A stretch of DNA of 64,000 bases from Hymenopellis radicata (Eukaryota > Basidiomycota > Agaricomycetes > Agaricales > Physalacriaceae): the NCBI GenBank assembly GCA_015501595.1, contig JADNRX010000038.1, positions 1 through 64,000 on the forward strand, given 5' to 3'. The notes beneath the pieces were generated by a model that worked only from the letters and a program-made list of their open reading frames with translations, did not search any database and was not told where the DNA came from. This document shows, piece after piece, positions 53,871 to 64,000 of this stretch. The position numbers and the translations under genes are program-made. Position 1 is the stretch's first letter, and each line of letters begins with the position of its first letter.

Positions 53871-54046
53871 GCGCGTGTACTAACCGATATACTATCAGAG
53901 ACATGTCCCATGACATGGGAAGTACGTGATCAATATTTGCTCCTGGGAATTGTTCTCACCAGTATGTTTGACTTGAAGATAAAAGTATGCAGAGTCTGAT
54001 TGAGCGAGAAAGTGTCTTCAATCACCCGTGATTAATAGAAAGTTTA

Positions 54047-55348
54047 TTAAATAAATCGTTTGCTCTCGCCAAAGTCATTTGCCCGCAAACATAAATCCAG
54101 CCCGCCCTCGCGAAAAGATCTCAACCGCTTTAGCTTTTCCTCACCCCAACACTCCCGACTCACCATACCCCATACATCGATGGTCACACTCTTCAACGCA
54201 CTCCCAGATCTCGTTCGCGTCGATAACATATCCATAAACCCAGAGCCCAGGAAACACTCCGCATCCTCGCCGCCGCCAATAATCGGACGCTCGCACCGGT
54301 TTATCGCTAGCCGTTCAAGGCGTGGAAGGAACCTGGGCTCCTGCGCCATACGTGCAAAGACTTGACGCACAACGCTGGCGTGATCGTTCTGCCATGCGGA
54401 GAACGAGAGATTCAGTTCCTCGAGGGACGGCGAAAGGTCGAGGATAGGGAGAAGAAAGGCGTTTGGTGTGGCGGTGAAGGTACGCAGAGCGCACCCAGAG
54501 GCTTCAACAGCCCTCAGGGCTCCTTGCAAATCCGAGTCCCCGTGTCGATTTGGGCGTAATGTCAACTCCGTGAGCGACGGGACGACCAGTGTACCACTGA
54601 ATGCAGCATCGGACACAATCATACTCCTCAATCCCTCCAACCTGATCTCTTCACCAATGCGCGTCGACCACTCGATACTCTCCAGCCGTTCAAGTTGCGG
54701 CATATCCTCCACCTCCAACTCTGCCGCACCCAAACCTTGCCGTCGATCCACGATCCACCTCACGCTTTCCTTGGGAAATGCCATCCGGAACCCACTGCCC
54801 AACAATCCTAGTTTCTTCAATGCCCTTGCACCTTCAAAGCCCGTCACAACGCCCACAGAATTCGAATAACACGCGAGATTCAGTTCTTCCAGTTTATCCA
54901 CCCGGCCGCGAACACGCGCCAGGAGCGGCGCAATGTCGACCGGAAGTTCAAGCTCCGCGGAGCGCCACAAATGCGAATGGGCGAGAAGCAGCACGAAGAG
55001 CGACCGGAGCACACTCATGTGCAGCGGGTTGGTTTTGATGATGGATACGCGCCACGAAAATGTGATTCCCCGTCGGCCATAGGCGCTGCTTAGGCCGAGC
55101 ACGTGTTCTAGTAATGCGGCCGGATCCTTGAGAGGGCTGAGCAGGCCGGGATTGACGAGTATGTTGTCCCATAAAGGGGGAAGGGAGTGCGCGACGACAC
55201 GGAAATAGCGGGAGACGTGGGAGAGGACGAAAGATGTACGAGAACTGCGAGAGTGTAGCTCGTAGAGAGGAGAATGGGACACAGTGAATAGAAAGATGCT
55301 TGATAGTAGTTCGGGTGGGAGGGAGGATATCGTGGTAATGGGGGCCAT
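54047..55348 (-). CDS. F-box/LRR-like protein of a different subfamily
   Basis: Single exon. The start at 55348 (MAPITTISSLPPELLSSIFL) is preferred over ATG 55489 because the F-box begins right after it; 433 aa. F-box-like LPPELLSSIFLFTVSHSPLY then SFVLSHVSRYFRVVAHSLPP and LWDNI, the arrangement common in Agaricomycetes. Leucine-rich segments follow (VDKLEELNLACYSN; LVVPSLTELTLRPN; SPSLEELNLSFSAW), as in LRR substrate-binding domains. It lacks the phase-1 intron and the IDRN C-terminus of copies 1-5, so it is not part of that expansion. Intact; target unknown. Confidence 0.75.
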   Translation of the reverse strand: MAPITTISSLPPELLSSIFLFTVSHSPLYELHSRSSRTSFVLSHVSRYFRVVAHSLPPLWDNILVNPGLLSPLKDPAALLEHVLGLSSAYGRRGITFSWRVSIIKTNPLHMSVLRSLFVLLLAHSHLWRSAELELPVDIAPLLARVRGRVDKLEELNLACYSNSVGVVTGFEGARALKKLGLLGSGFRMAFPKESVRWIVDRRQGLGAAELEVEDMPQLERLESIEWSTRIGEEIRLEGLRSMIVSDAAFSGTLVVPSLTELTLRPNRHGDSDLQGALRAVEASGCALRTFTATPNAFLLPILDLSPSLEELNLSFSAWQNDHASVVRQVFARMAQEPRFLPRLERLAINRCERPIIGGGEDAECFLGSGFMDMLSTRTRSGSALKSVTIDVWGMVSRECWGEEKLKRLRSFREGGLDLCLRANDFGESKRFI

Positions 55349-55489
55349 TTCTGTGTGACTGGTGGATGATGCTAGGTATATAACCAATGGCGATACGCGT
55401 ATGATTACTGCCAACGTGTCGTGAGATTCGAAGCGGGGGTATTGGCAGGTGATGGTGCGTACCAATCTCGCCAAGAGGAGACCCGACAA

Positions 55490-56655
55490 ATAACCGGAAC
55501 GCAGATTGTTGAGGTGTACAACAACTGCAAAGATAAGACGTTGGCAATGTCAAGGTGTCACTGGCACAATGTTGAGAGTAGGAAGAAGCAAGGTGAGACG
55601 AGAAATGAACCTCCTAATGACAGAAATGGTGGTGATTGATAGGTACCCGATGACCGATGATGGTGGCGGTGGGTCGTACGACAATGAGGCCGAGCTCAGT
55701 GGAAAGCAGAAGACGCGCCAAATCTCCTGTATATATCATGCAAACAGCGGGCGCGCGGCAACCGCGCCGCAAACCCATGCTCCGAGTCGCAATTGGCAGT
55801 TGATCCGAAAGGCCTACGCTTCGAGTTCTGGATTATTCAAAGGCAGAGTCGACGGACACTACACGCAGAAGACACGAGGATGACGGAGATAGTAGTATGC
55901 TAAGAAGAAATGAACATTGACAATGCTCAACACTGACAGAGAGAGAACACACTTTTCAGCTATGAATACCCATGAGTCGACCGGCCTTTCATGAGTGATG
56001 GTCGCTTGCCAACGAGAACATATAGCTGGCCAATGCCTGTAAACTCACGGCTGTATAAGAAAGCTATGCGTCAGAATACCAGGACCAGGGCCCATAATCA
56101 TCGACACGCACCGCCGCTTTATCCGAGCTAAATTTATTGTCCGGTGAGTCTCCTTCATGCGTTCTGGAATCGCTGCGCAACTGGATACGATGACGAGAGC
56201 TTCTGAACGACGGCGGCGGCGGCGGCAGCGGTGAAGTTATATTGGATGATGGCCATGGAGGTGTGAAGGGAACCCGGGTACATATCCTCCGCATCATAGT
56301 TGCATCATAGACTTGCAAACAAACTAAGTTGGAACTTGAAGAGGCGACTTGAATCCTACTCACCGGTTGGCCGTTGGCGCGTAAGACTTAAAATGCTTGA
56401 AGGAGTGCGGCGATAATGAGATTAGAATGAGGACCGTCAATCACTACGCCTAAGTTCTAGGTCAATTCAATCTTGCAAAGGATGGTGCGAGGAGGTACAC
56501 GCTTGGTTAGGATTAAGAATACTCGGACAAACTAGATTTCCATAATACGGCGCGGTGGCCAACTGTACAAATTCTGAGTATAACAAATCCAAATTCAAGA
56601 ATTATAGCGGAGATTACTGGTAGCTGTACACATTACGGTTTCCAAGATAATAGTC
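55490..56655. other. 1.2 kb without a firmly supported gene
   Basis: A minus-strand frame of 99 codons (56064-56363) with a proline run may be an exon but is unassigned. It includes the 5' flank of the F-box/LRR gene and the 3' flank of the gene at 56661. Confidence 0.35.
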
Positions 56656-56660
56656 CTCCT

Positions 56661-57686
56661 TCACTGAATCAACGAGACATCCGCGGCTGCGCTCTGCACC
56701 TTCTTCTTCGCCCTAAGTCTCTCGAGCTCACCACGAATCTTGGCATCTTTCGGGCCAGATTGCGTGTCAAGAAAGGGTGGAATGATGATCTTGCGACGCG
56801 GCGGACGCGGCGCAGCGTTGGTATCATGTAGAGACGCCAAGGACGTCGACGTGGGTGGACTCGAGACAATGGAAGGAGAGGTGGGAGATCCGGAAAGGTT
56901 GAAATCTGAGGCGATGAATTCGGTTGTAATGGGAGACGAGGGCTGAGACGCCGTCGGGAATACGGATGAACTGGGCGAAGAGAGGGAGGGAGATAGAGCT
57001 GGGCTTTCGGTAGAGACGGATAGGGAGCGTGCAGGTGAAGGAGACCGATCCGCGGTCGACTCTGCCACCTTGTCCACCGGCTCCTGTTCGACCTTGTTCG
57101 CCTCGGCGGGCGGAATCACAAGAGATGGTCGCTTCCCTTTATTCTTGCGCATGCTCATGCTCAAACCCTTCATGCCCGTCGTATTCGACCGAGGACGGTG
57201 CACCTTTGCCTTGATTCTGATCGTGGCAGGTTTAATAACCGAAACTGATTTGGCGACAGACGGCTTTAGAGATGCCTTGATAGGTTTGAGAGGCGACAGT
57301 TTGGGTTTAAGAGGCGATTGTTTGAGTGGCGGCAAAGGAGCAGGCAACCTGGTCGTGCGTGGAATCCTGCCTCCATTCTCCTTTCCCTTTCCTTCCCGAA
57401 GAGCAGTAACTCTGAATGGAGGCTTGCTCTCGGATTCCGACGGTGGTGGGTGGTATTTCTCCACCAGGACCAGCGAGCGCAGCCTGGGTTCGGCCTTGGG
57501 CTTGGGCTTGGGTTTGGAATTAGAGGTGACTCCTGGGATCTTGGGACGCGCTTTGGGCGAGCTGAATATGGTGGTACGTGGGCGCGGCGGTAGGTGGTAT
57601 AGGGCGGGCGACCGCGGGATACGGCTGGGTGGGGATTGGGAATTACTGGTCGTGCTCAAGCGCGAGCTTGGCGAAAGCAAAGTCAT
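56661..57686 (-). CDS. Disordered basic, proline/serine-rich protein of unknown function
   Basis: Uninterrupted 341-codon frame. Low-complexity features: KPKPKPKAEPRLRSLVLVEK, LKPKLSPLKPIKASLKPSVA (repeated SPLKP), and a Ser/Pro-rich second half. Near the end are RPPRRKIIIPPFLDTQ and a short C-terminal helix KDAKIRGELERLRAKKKVQS. Many S/T-P sites suggest a phosphoregulated scaffold, which is inference. The opposite strand is also open over much of this region, an effect of GC-rich codon bias. Upstream introns are possible because a GT-rich stretch follows the ATG region. Confidence 0.5.
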   Translation of the reverse strand: MTLLSPSSRLSTTSNSQSPPSRIPRSPALYHLPPRPRTTIFSSPKARPKIPGVTSNSKPKPKPKAEPRLRSLVLVEKYHPPPSESESKPPFRVTALREGKGKENGGRIPRTTRLPAPLPPLKQSPLKPKLSPLKPIKASLKPSVAKSVSVIKPATIRIKAKVHRPRSNTTGMKGLSMSMRKNKGKRPSLVIPPAEANKVEQEPVDKVAESTADRSPSPARSLSVSTESPALSPSLSSPSSSVFPTASQPSSPITTEFIASDFNLSGSPTSPSIVSSPPTSTSLASLHDTNAAPRPPRRKIIIPPFLDTQSGPKDAKIRGELERLRAKKKVQSAAADVSLIQ

Positions 57687-57959
57687 GGTTCATTCTGAAA
57701 TCTTGTTAGTAATTGGAGGAATAAACTGGATGGAACATACAATCGATGAAGTAGAGCGAAGACTAGAGAGGGTGGTTGGTCAAAGTGACAGAGAAGGAAA
57801 GAGAGATTTAGACGTACGACGAACCCCTTTGTGTCAATTAAGAAGGCGCATTGCTGTCAGCAGAGAACTTGGCATTTCAAACGGTGACACCACATGGTAT
57901 GGAACCGGAATGCGCTATCTGGCTATGGTTGAAGGCAAGTTGAAGTTGAATTAAATGGC

Positions 57960-58264
57960 ATGGAAAGTAAAAATTGGTCTTGTTGAAAGTGCATGTGCCT
58001 GTCTGCTTCGTGCCCACGACCACACCTTGGAATAGCTAGGAAGCTAGCCTCCTTTAAAACATGAGCAATCGCGATGTAGGTGGCTAGGTAAACCCTCACA
58101 CTCATGGAACCGCGTGTCTGACTGCCGTAACCCACATTGGCGGCCCTTGGTCCTTGTAGGTCCATGTTGATGATCACGACACCCGTGTTCAACATAGCAT
58201 TTGTAGAGCCACAAAATGTAGCCACTTGACCGGTCACCACGACCATACGGGACTCTTTGAAAGG
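57960..58264. other. Intergenic
   Basis: No gene recognised. Confidence 0.35.
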
Positions 58265-60582
58265 ATGGCGCCTCCCGCACGTAAGACGTGTGCTGAGCCG
58301 TTGTTCAATTTCGTTCCTCCCCCGTATCCTTTCCGCCACCCACCTTATCCACCTCCCGAGACCTTTCTACATTTTCCGGACATGCACCTGGACGAAAATC
58401 TTATCCTGAAACGCATCTGTATCCTGCCCTCCCTCGTCCATGATACCTTGCGATCCTTTGATACCCTCTTTCCTGCCGCAGCTCAAGCGGAATTCAACGA
58501 TGACATGTTCTCTTTCCCTGTCTCGACGTACTCTGACCTGACAAACAAGTACGACGCCGTGGATGTTCGCGAAGCCTACGTGGGAGGCGTTGCATATGCG
58601 TGCAACCAGATAGTGTCTGGGGTTATCCTACACCCCGATGACCCAACCGCCATCCCGATAATCGGGTGGGATGTGAACCGATTTCAGCTCAATAAGCATA
58701 ACACGACCTTTCACGACGAAAGCTTCATCTTCGGGTTCAGGAACTATTCCGCTACTAATTATTCGAGCAGTTTTGCGCCAGCTCGCAAGAGCGGATTCGG
58801 GCCGTCGAAGAGCATTTTCCTGTTTTCGCAATCGGAATGATGCTCTGCCCCAATGGCGAATGGTGTTTGATGGATATGGACACCCTGGCGCCTCTTTCAG
58901 ATGACTCTGCTGAAGCACAGTTTTCAGATTTCCCGTGGGTTGCCAATTCTGTCCCAACGGGTCATGCCCCTACGCCGAACGCTATACGTCCCGCAGACGC
59001 GGATAATCCTATTTGGACACTGCCGAGCCCTCCTCCCCCCACGACATCCACGCTACGGAAATCGGCGCGCTTCTAGCGCTTCCCACTCTAAAGACGCCTT
59101 ACGCAAGTCATTCAAAAACGACTTCTCCAACAAACTTCAGGACAAAAGATATTCGTCCAGCTCCTCCTCGAGCTATACTCGCAGTAGAACTGATTCAAAG
59201 GGTCGGTGATCCTTGTATCTTGTTGATTATGCGTCCTTACCATCCTTAGGCCTGGAATCAAGCTGTCCGCTTCGACGTCTCCGTTATCGTCTTTGATTGC
59301 GGCAACTATCTCCGAATCGGAATTCGACAAAGGGAGACACAAACTCTATTTCTGTCCCCACTTATTAAGGCGTGCCGTCGCGACTCAAAATACGGCAAAC
59401 TGATGCTCGGGCTCCATCTATGCATCCTGCATGACGTCTTGGCTCGTCTACCTCACGCACATCCTTCGGCTGGCAATGAGTCCGAATCTGCGCCAAGTTC
59501 GACCACCTCGTTGAAGCGTAGCGCTGACCATCTACCTCAAGAGTCGCCTCCTAAACGAGGTCGAACAACAGAACCGGGCGCAGAGCGTACTAGAGTATGT
59601 TATTCTCGCGCTTCCGATACGAGACTGATCTGACGTTCTCTCCGTATTGCTTAGCGTTCATCGCGACTGCAAGATCGGATCAGTCCAACGAAAAGCACAC
59701 GTTTAGATAAGAAGAATTTCCCAAGCGACTTACGAACCGTGCGTTCCTTCTTATGAAGTGGTCACCTACTGACGCAAACTACAGCGCACGCGCGGGTATT
59801 TCGAGTCGCATCCCGTGCTCGCTTTGTACCTCCGATTTTACAATTACAATTCACCTACGCCCGAGGTCCTACTCTCCCCAGATCATCCGAGATCAAAGCT
59901 CTATAGAGCGGCGACCTGTGTTCCCTTGATCCTCACCTCGAAACTTGGACATGGAGCCACCGGAGAGGCGTATACGGCAATCTTGGGGCCAGGTTACGAG
60001 AACCTACCATGCAGCCGCTTAGTCGTCAAACTGGCGGACACCAAAAAGAGTCTCTTGTCTCTTCGACATGAATACGATGTGTACTGCCACCTTCAGTCCG
60101 CCGGCGTTTTAGGGATTCCGTACATTTTCGGGTACTATCAGGACAATCTTCGCGGGATGGGAGCTCTGGTTATGCACGACGTCGGGAATCCGCTGGGTCG
60201 GCGAATGGATAGCGATGAAAAGATCAAGCTTTCAGCTAACGAACGGTCGGTGATTTTCTCAGTGTTTGCACTCAGCAGCTACTGAAATCACATACACAGA
60301 GCGTCTCTGAAGAAAACCTCCAAAGCCATTCATGCCAAAGGTGTACTTCATCGTGATCTTAGGTCATGGAACATGATGTGCAATCGATATGGCGAAGTGT
60401 CCATTATAGATTTTGATCGTGCGAGCCTCAAAGCTTCCAAAGAGGAATTTTCCCAAGAAGCCGCGCGCATGGCCCGCTTCCTGAAGGGCGAATTTGTGGA
60501 CAGAGATTCGGTCATTGGGTCCCACTGTAACATGCCCTCGGACATCTTGGAGCGCATTGCGAAACGGGATGAAGTGAAATAG
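58265..60582 (+). CDS. Multi-exon gene with a C-terminal protein-kinase-like domain (DFD instead of DFG)
   Basis: The kinase part is clear. An exon ending at 60245 carries the glycine loop LGHGATGEAYTA, the VAIK-like RLVVKLA and the helix-C glutamate in LRHEYDVY. A 54-nt intron (60246-60299) joins it to 60300-60582 with HAKGVLHRDLRSWNMM (HRDLxxxN), IIDFDRA and the end IAKRDEVK. Phases agree. Upstream exons: 58265 onward (MAPPARKTCAEPLFNFVPPP), about 58810-59050 (HFPVFAIGMMLCPNGEWCLM), and RAILAVELIQR joined by a GTCGGT..CTTAG intron to AWNQAVRFDVSVIVFDCGNY (from 59249), with KRSADHLPQESPPKRGRTTE after it. The junction near 58790 needs a frame change for which I found no good splice sites. A basidiomycete-expanded kinase-like family is likely. 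Function unknown. Confidence 0.6.
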
Positions 60583-60796
60583 GCAAGTGGTCTTGTTGAA
60601 CTAGTCCAAGACCACGCCTTGGACGGACAACAAGGAAATCAGAGCCTGCCTCGGATGCTGTAGGTCGGCGGCTGAGGGCCTGGCAGTAGTGCGTCCTATT
60701 TTGTTTCTTCGTCGCTAAAGCAGGGATACAGAAATGCATTCACGGACTGCTCGTTCCATTAGACTCAACACACAATACAATACAATAATTTGCTCT

Positions 60797-61185
60797 TACA
60801 AAGGCAAGATCTTGATGGTTACATCTGGGCGCGCAGAACTGCCGCCTTCAGTCGTTTTCATCGATCAAAGACCGCCTTACTTCGACGTGACTGTTCTGCT
60901 CAACAACAAGATTCCGACGTACCTCTGCGGCTCAAACTAGGATAACCCTTTCGTAGGTCGTCAATTCAATTCCATCAACGATGTCAAGATTCATTCGAGT
61001 GGAAACATCTTTTTCACTGATTATACGTATGTTCCAGTTGTTCACTTACTCCAAAGCGTGGCTGACCCAAGCTCTAGGTACGGCTGGCTGATTCGCTTCC
61101 GCCCTCCTCCGCTTATGCCGACCCATGTCTACCGTCTAGATCCCTCGGAATTTGGTGTGGAGGCTCTCGCATGTGCGTTATTGGA
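60797..61185 (+). pseudogene. SMP-30/gluconolactonase-like relic (central part)
   Basis: Starts abruptly at YKGKILMVTSGRAELPPS, continues FDVTVLLNN, an intron-like segment ending CGTAG, FNSINDVKIHSSGNIFFTD, then RYGWLIRFRPPPLMPTHVYR. It is the inverted near-copy of 51590-51950, lacking the N-terminus and C-terminus. The left break is sharp at about 60797 and the right end runs into LINE-like sequence. Confidence 0.65.
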
Positions 61186-61277
61186 GGCAGCCTCCATTCC
61201 ACTGGAGCCACAAGACACAACGCCTGGGAGACACTTTGAGCGCCTGTGGGTTGTGAGTGGAGCACATAATTCCTGAC

Positions 61278-61640
61278 GCTTCCACGCGCTCAATAACCCG
61301 TGGATTCTGCGATGTGCAATGGAAATGGCGTACACCGAGAAGAAAACGCTCTACGTCGTCTTTCCGGATCTTACAAATGCGTTTCGGTGGACGGATCATC
61401 TGTAAGTGGACCTATCTTTGACTCGTTGCGAATGCTCTACCGCTGTATGAGCTATGTGGTGCGGTTGGGGAGGGATCCCTTCAAGACAACCATTGGGATC
61501 TTGACTGCCGATACCACTTGGGCTAGAGGCAGGTTAAAATGTGTATGAGTATCTATCTCATACACTCGTCTCTCTGGAGCACTTGGATTACGCCGACCGA
61601 TTCCATCTCGTGCACGATACTAATCAACAATGTCTCGTAC
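61278..61640 (+). mobile_element. LINE (non-LTR) reverse-transcriptase fragment
   Basis: Consecutive frames read NPWILRCAMEMAYTEKKTLY then VVFPDLTNAFRWTDHL, FDSLRMLYRCMSYVV with IGILTADTT, and LEHLDYADRFHLVHDT. The order matches RT-domain blocks of fungal LINEs (V-DLTNAF, F..LR.LY, ..ADD-like). Frameshifts between blocks and the missing YADD core show it is dead. Confidence 0.55.
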
Positions 61641-61718
61641 CGCAATCCCAAAAAGAAAATGAAATGAAAGGGCAGGTAGTACATATGAAATGTGCATCCT
61701 AACTGTGGTTTCTCTTGC

Positions 61719-62263
61719 TCAATCGTCGAAGCATGGCAGGTTTTTCAAGAACTCGCCAAAATCGGCAAGGTCATTCACCACTCCTTCAAGCTGTGTCTGA
61801 ACGACGAGCTTGGCCTTTTCTTGAGCCTCCGGCGGGAGAGCGGCTAGCTTTTGATTCGCCTCGTCAAACTTCAGAGCGAGAGCCTCGAATTTGACCATCC
61901 ACAGTGCGTAGACGTCTTTCTCGATGGGGCAACATAGATTTTGGACGTAGTGGGATCCAAGGGGCTTCGCGCTCGGAAGGCTGCGTTGTATAACGCGGGA
62001 GAGAGCGTCCTGAGAGGTCGTTTAAACGAGGGTCGAGAGTTCATACGAAGAACTGACCAGTCTGCGAACGTGGAGTGCTACATACCCTTGTCAATACCTA
62101 ACGAAAAGGACCTGCGCAGTGCGCACCTAGGTGTATTTTCCTTTTTATGGTCTGGCATGACTATCGCGAGCTGTTTTCGGCGCAGATCGGCCTGTTGACG
62201 CGCTGAGCCGACGAAGAGGTGAGGCGCGAGTGCACGTATGGCGAGCTCCGTACGGTCAGACAT
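61719..62263 (-). CDS. Small unrecognised two-part gene
   Basis: The C-terminal part is convincingly coding: HYVQNLCCPIEKDVYALWMV, KFEALALKFDEANQKLAALP and GEFLKNLPCFDD, with the stop at 61719-61721, preceded in frame by ALSRVIQRSLPSAKPLG back to an acceptor CTCTCAG near 62010. The N-terminal part from ATG 62263 reads MSDRTELAIRALAPHLFVGS then ARQQADLRRKQLAIVMPDHK. The likely donor GGTATGTAG (about 62085) gives a phase that does not match the acceptor, so the model needs another small intron or contains an indel. Mostly helical; function unknown. Confidence 0.4.
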
Positions 62264-62507
62264 CGAGGTGAGATCTAGAGTAGTGCCTCACGGGAAAGAC
62301 ATGGCGCCCTGCTGGACGGCTTTTGGGCGACGATTGTGAATGCCTGGAATAGAAAAGGTTGTCTAGTGAATGGCTTTCAAGTTTCGTCTGTGCAGTTACT
62401 TTGAAATTCAACTATATGATATTGATATTGATATTGATCATTGCGATCTTTAGAGGGCTAGAAGCGGTGGGCACGAGGCCGTGGTCGTTCATTCTGAGCG
62501 TGGTTTA

Positions 62508-62687
62508 GAGAAAGACCTGATTGATCTCATGGGAGATGAGAGCAAGGAGAAACGACGGCAAGCTTTCCCGATCAGGGACGGATATCGATAAGGGATCAAC
62601 GGACCGTTGGCATACTTCCGGGGCTGCTTCCGGGGAGGCAGGGATTAGCTCACCTGACAACATAGCCTGCACCTCAATGGGACCCAT
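62508..62687 (-). CDS. Short unrecognised open frame
   Basis: 60 codons, MGPIEVQAMLSGELIPASPE then LALISHEINQ, with a possible GTCTTT donor at its end. Might be the first exon of the gene at 61719-62263 or independent. Confidence 0.2.
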
Positions 62688-62844
62688 GACGGGTTAAAGA
62701 GTTTTCTACCTACCTATCCATCATCGTCTATCGTCGCCTTCCTGCTTTCGCTCTGGTTCGTCGGGAACTGGTCTACACCTTTCACCCCACTTTTACCAGC
62801 GACTCTGACGCGTTCAATAGGAATATATCTGTCATTTCGGGACT

Positions 62845-63689
62845 ATGGATAAGGATGCCCAACGACTGTCAGAACTCCTCGTTTCCAACCTTTCAAAGTG
62901 AATTCTTTCTCCTTTCTTTGTGTCTTGTTGACCCCACCTTCCACAAGCATAGGATCCCCGCAACCCAGCGTCTCCTTGTCGGCATATGTGGCATCCCCGC
63001 CTCTGGGAAGTCGACCTTTGCTGAACTCGTCGAAGAGCGCGTAAATGGCATTCTTAAATCTGACCCGGCGAACGCAGACAGAGCGATACTAGTCGGCATG
63101 GACGGCTTTCACTTCACGCGCGCTCAACTCGACGCCTTTCCCGACCCCAAGTTGGCTCATGATAGAAGAGGGAGTCACTGGACGTTTGATGCGGCTGCTT
63201 ATCTCGCGTTTATGCAGACACTTCGTCTTCCGCTAGGAGAGGACGCAGTGGTGATCACAGCGCCAACTTTCGATCATGCAGTGAAAGACCCGATGCTACA
63301 TGGAGTCTCGATTCATCGGCACCATCGCATAGTTCTCATTGAAGGACTGTATACCTGCTTGAGCGTGGGACACTGGGGCGAGGCGGCGCGCCTGTTGGAT
63401 GAGAAGTGGTATATCCGGGTGGACGCATCGCAAGCGAAGAGACGTTTGGTGAAGAGGCATGTGAAGACGGGGATCACGAAGGATTTGGAGGAGGCACATT
63501 GGCGTGCGGAGTCGAATGACAGGCCTAGTAAGCTTTATATTATGCGTTCACTGTCATGGCCTAACTTGTCTTGTAGATGGCGTTTTCATTCTCGAAAACA
63601 TGGTCGAGCCTACCCAGATAGTAGAGAGCGTTGAGGATCCTGTCTTTACTGTTGGCGATAATGCAGGTGATGACAACACGCAGATGTAA
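62845..63689 (+). CDS. P-loop kinase of the YFH7/uridine-kinase-like family
   Basis: ATP-dependent small-molecule kinase of the phosphoribulokinase/uridine-kinase superfamily; the substrate of the YFH7 group is not established. Exons 62845-62897, 62953-63527 and 63577-63689; introns 55 and 49 nt; 246 aa. The spliced start is MDKDAQRLSELLVSNLSKIP; the ATG at 62855 is in another frame. Walker A GIPASGKST at 31-39. VGMDGFHFTRAQLDAFPDP with HDRRGSHWTFD is the family's substrate-loop signature. LIEGLYTCL holds the Walker-B-type acidic residue, followed by RLVKRHVKTGI and, across the last intron, RAESNDRPNGVFILENM. Length fits the family. Confidence 0.88.
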
Positions 63690-64000
63690 CAGTATTATGT
63701 ATAACTAGATTCTCGTTCATTACATTTGCTACAGGCAAAGTACTTGTGACAAACTTTGACCTATGCCGCGAAGGAGGTTTCACGCCTGTTCTTTTGGAAT
63801 ATCGCCACGTAGGAATATCATGTTGCACGTAGCGTGCTCGTCCTCGAGACTGAGGTCGCCCGGCTATATATAGATTGCGGGGTACCGGTAAACAGGCTTG
63901 TGATAAAATAGCCGGTTTGCTGGCCGATGAGACAGCTCGACTTTACTTTCGACCACCATCATCTCATACAAGACTTGTTACTCTCATTCGAAAAGGTTTT
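63690..64000 (+). promoter_or_regulatory. Putative promoter of a gene beyond the right edge (TATA at 63865-63873)
   Basis: TATATATAG followed by about 130 bp containing a pyrimidine-rich stretch, as before other genes here. No ATG-led frame is visible before the end of the window. Confidence 0.45.

Noticed and set aside
57070..57954. 294-codon plus-strand frame
   Set aside because: Antisense to the 341-codon minus-strand gene; its glycine/arginine/leucine-rich composition is what the complement of a Ser/Pro/Lys-rich gene gives.
62855..62960. Start codon at 62855 for the YFH7-like kinase with direct read-through
   Set aside because: Reads through an intron with good splice sites; the ATG at 62845 joined via 62898-62952 gives a compact N-terminus ahead of the P-loop.

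Overview
The window is nuclear DNA from a filamentous basidiomycete, most likely an Agaricomycete. The reasons are short introns of about 47-65 nt with GT..AG ends, small intron-rich genes, a copper-fist transcription factor, two Agaricomycete-type sesquiterpene synthases, heavily expanded F-box families, an SMP-30/gluconolactonase relic, and abundant transposon debris. No prokaryotic, organellar or viral signal was seen. Splice sites were read by eye and kept only where phases agree across exons.

Layout. 1-9.5 kb is gene-poor: two broken members of one Agaricomycete family (1-749 and 1503-2581), a tandem pair of unnamed paralogues (4.2-6.4 kb), microsatellites and homopolymers. 9.52-13.62 kb is a candidate 4.1-kb DNA transposon with 17-bp terminal inverted repeats and inverted subterminal arrays sharing an ATGCGTGG-N14 unit. 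13.64-27.6 kb is a large inverted duplication. Its arms each carry two tandem F-box genes and enclose a copper-fist regulator and an alanine aminotransferase. The right-arm genes are intact; the left-arm genes are frameshifted. 28.5-31.2 kb holds a truncated S41-peptidase-like gene and further decayed F-box copies.

32-50.4 kb holds two near-complete sesquiterpene synthase genes about 17 kb apart on the same strand. Between them lie a disordered acidic protein, an F-box gene, a tRNA-Val(CAC) with intron, several inverted-repeat elements, a mitochondrial calcium uniporter (MCU) pore gene, a single-pass membrane protein and another F-box gene. 51-64 kb holds SMP-30 relics in opposite orientations, one beside a LINE reverse-transcriptase scar, plus a hypothetical protein, an F-box/LRR-like protein, a disordered basic protein, a protein-kinase-like gene and a YFH7-type P-loop kinase. 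A TATA box at the right edge points to a gene outside the window.

The housekeeping genes (alanine aminotransferase, MCU, copper regulator, YFH7-like kinase) look functionally unrelated to each other. The coherent theme is repeated duplication and decay of F-box and terpene synthase genes in a transposon-rich region. Several otherwise conserved genes carry single-base frameshifts, which may be real decay or assembly error.
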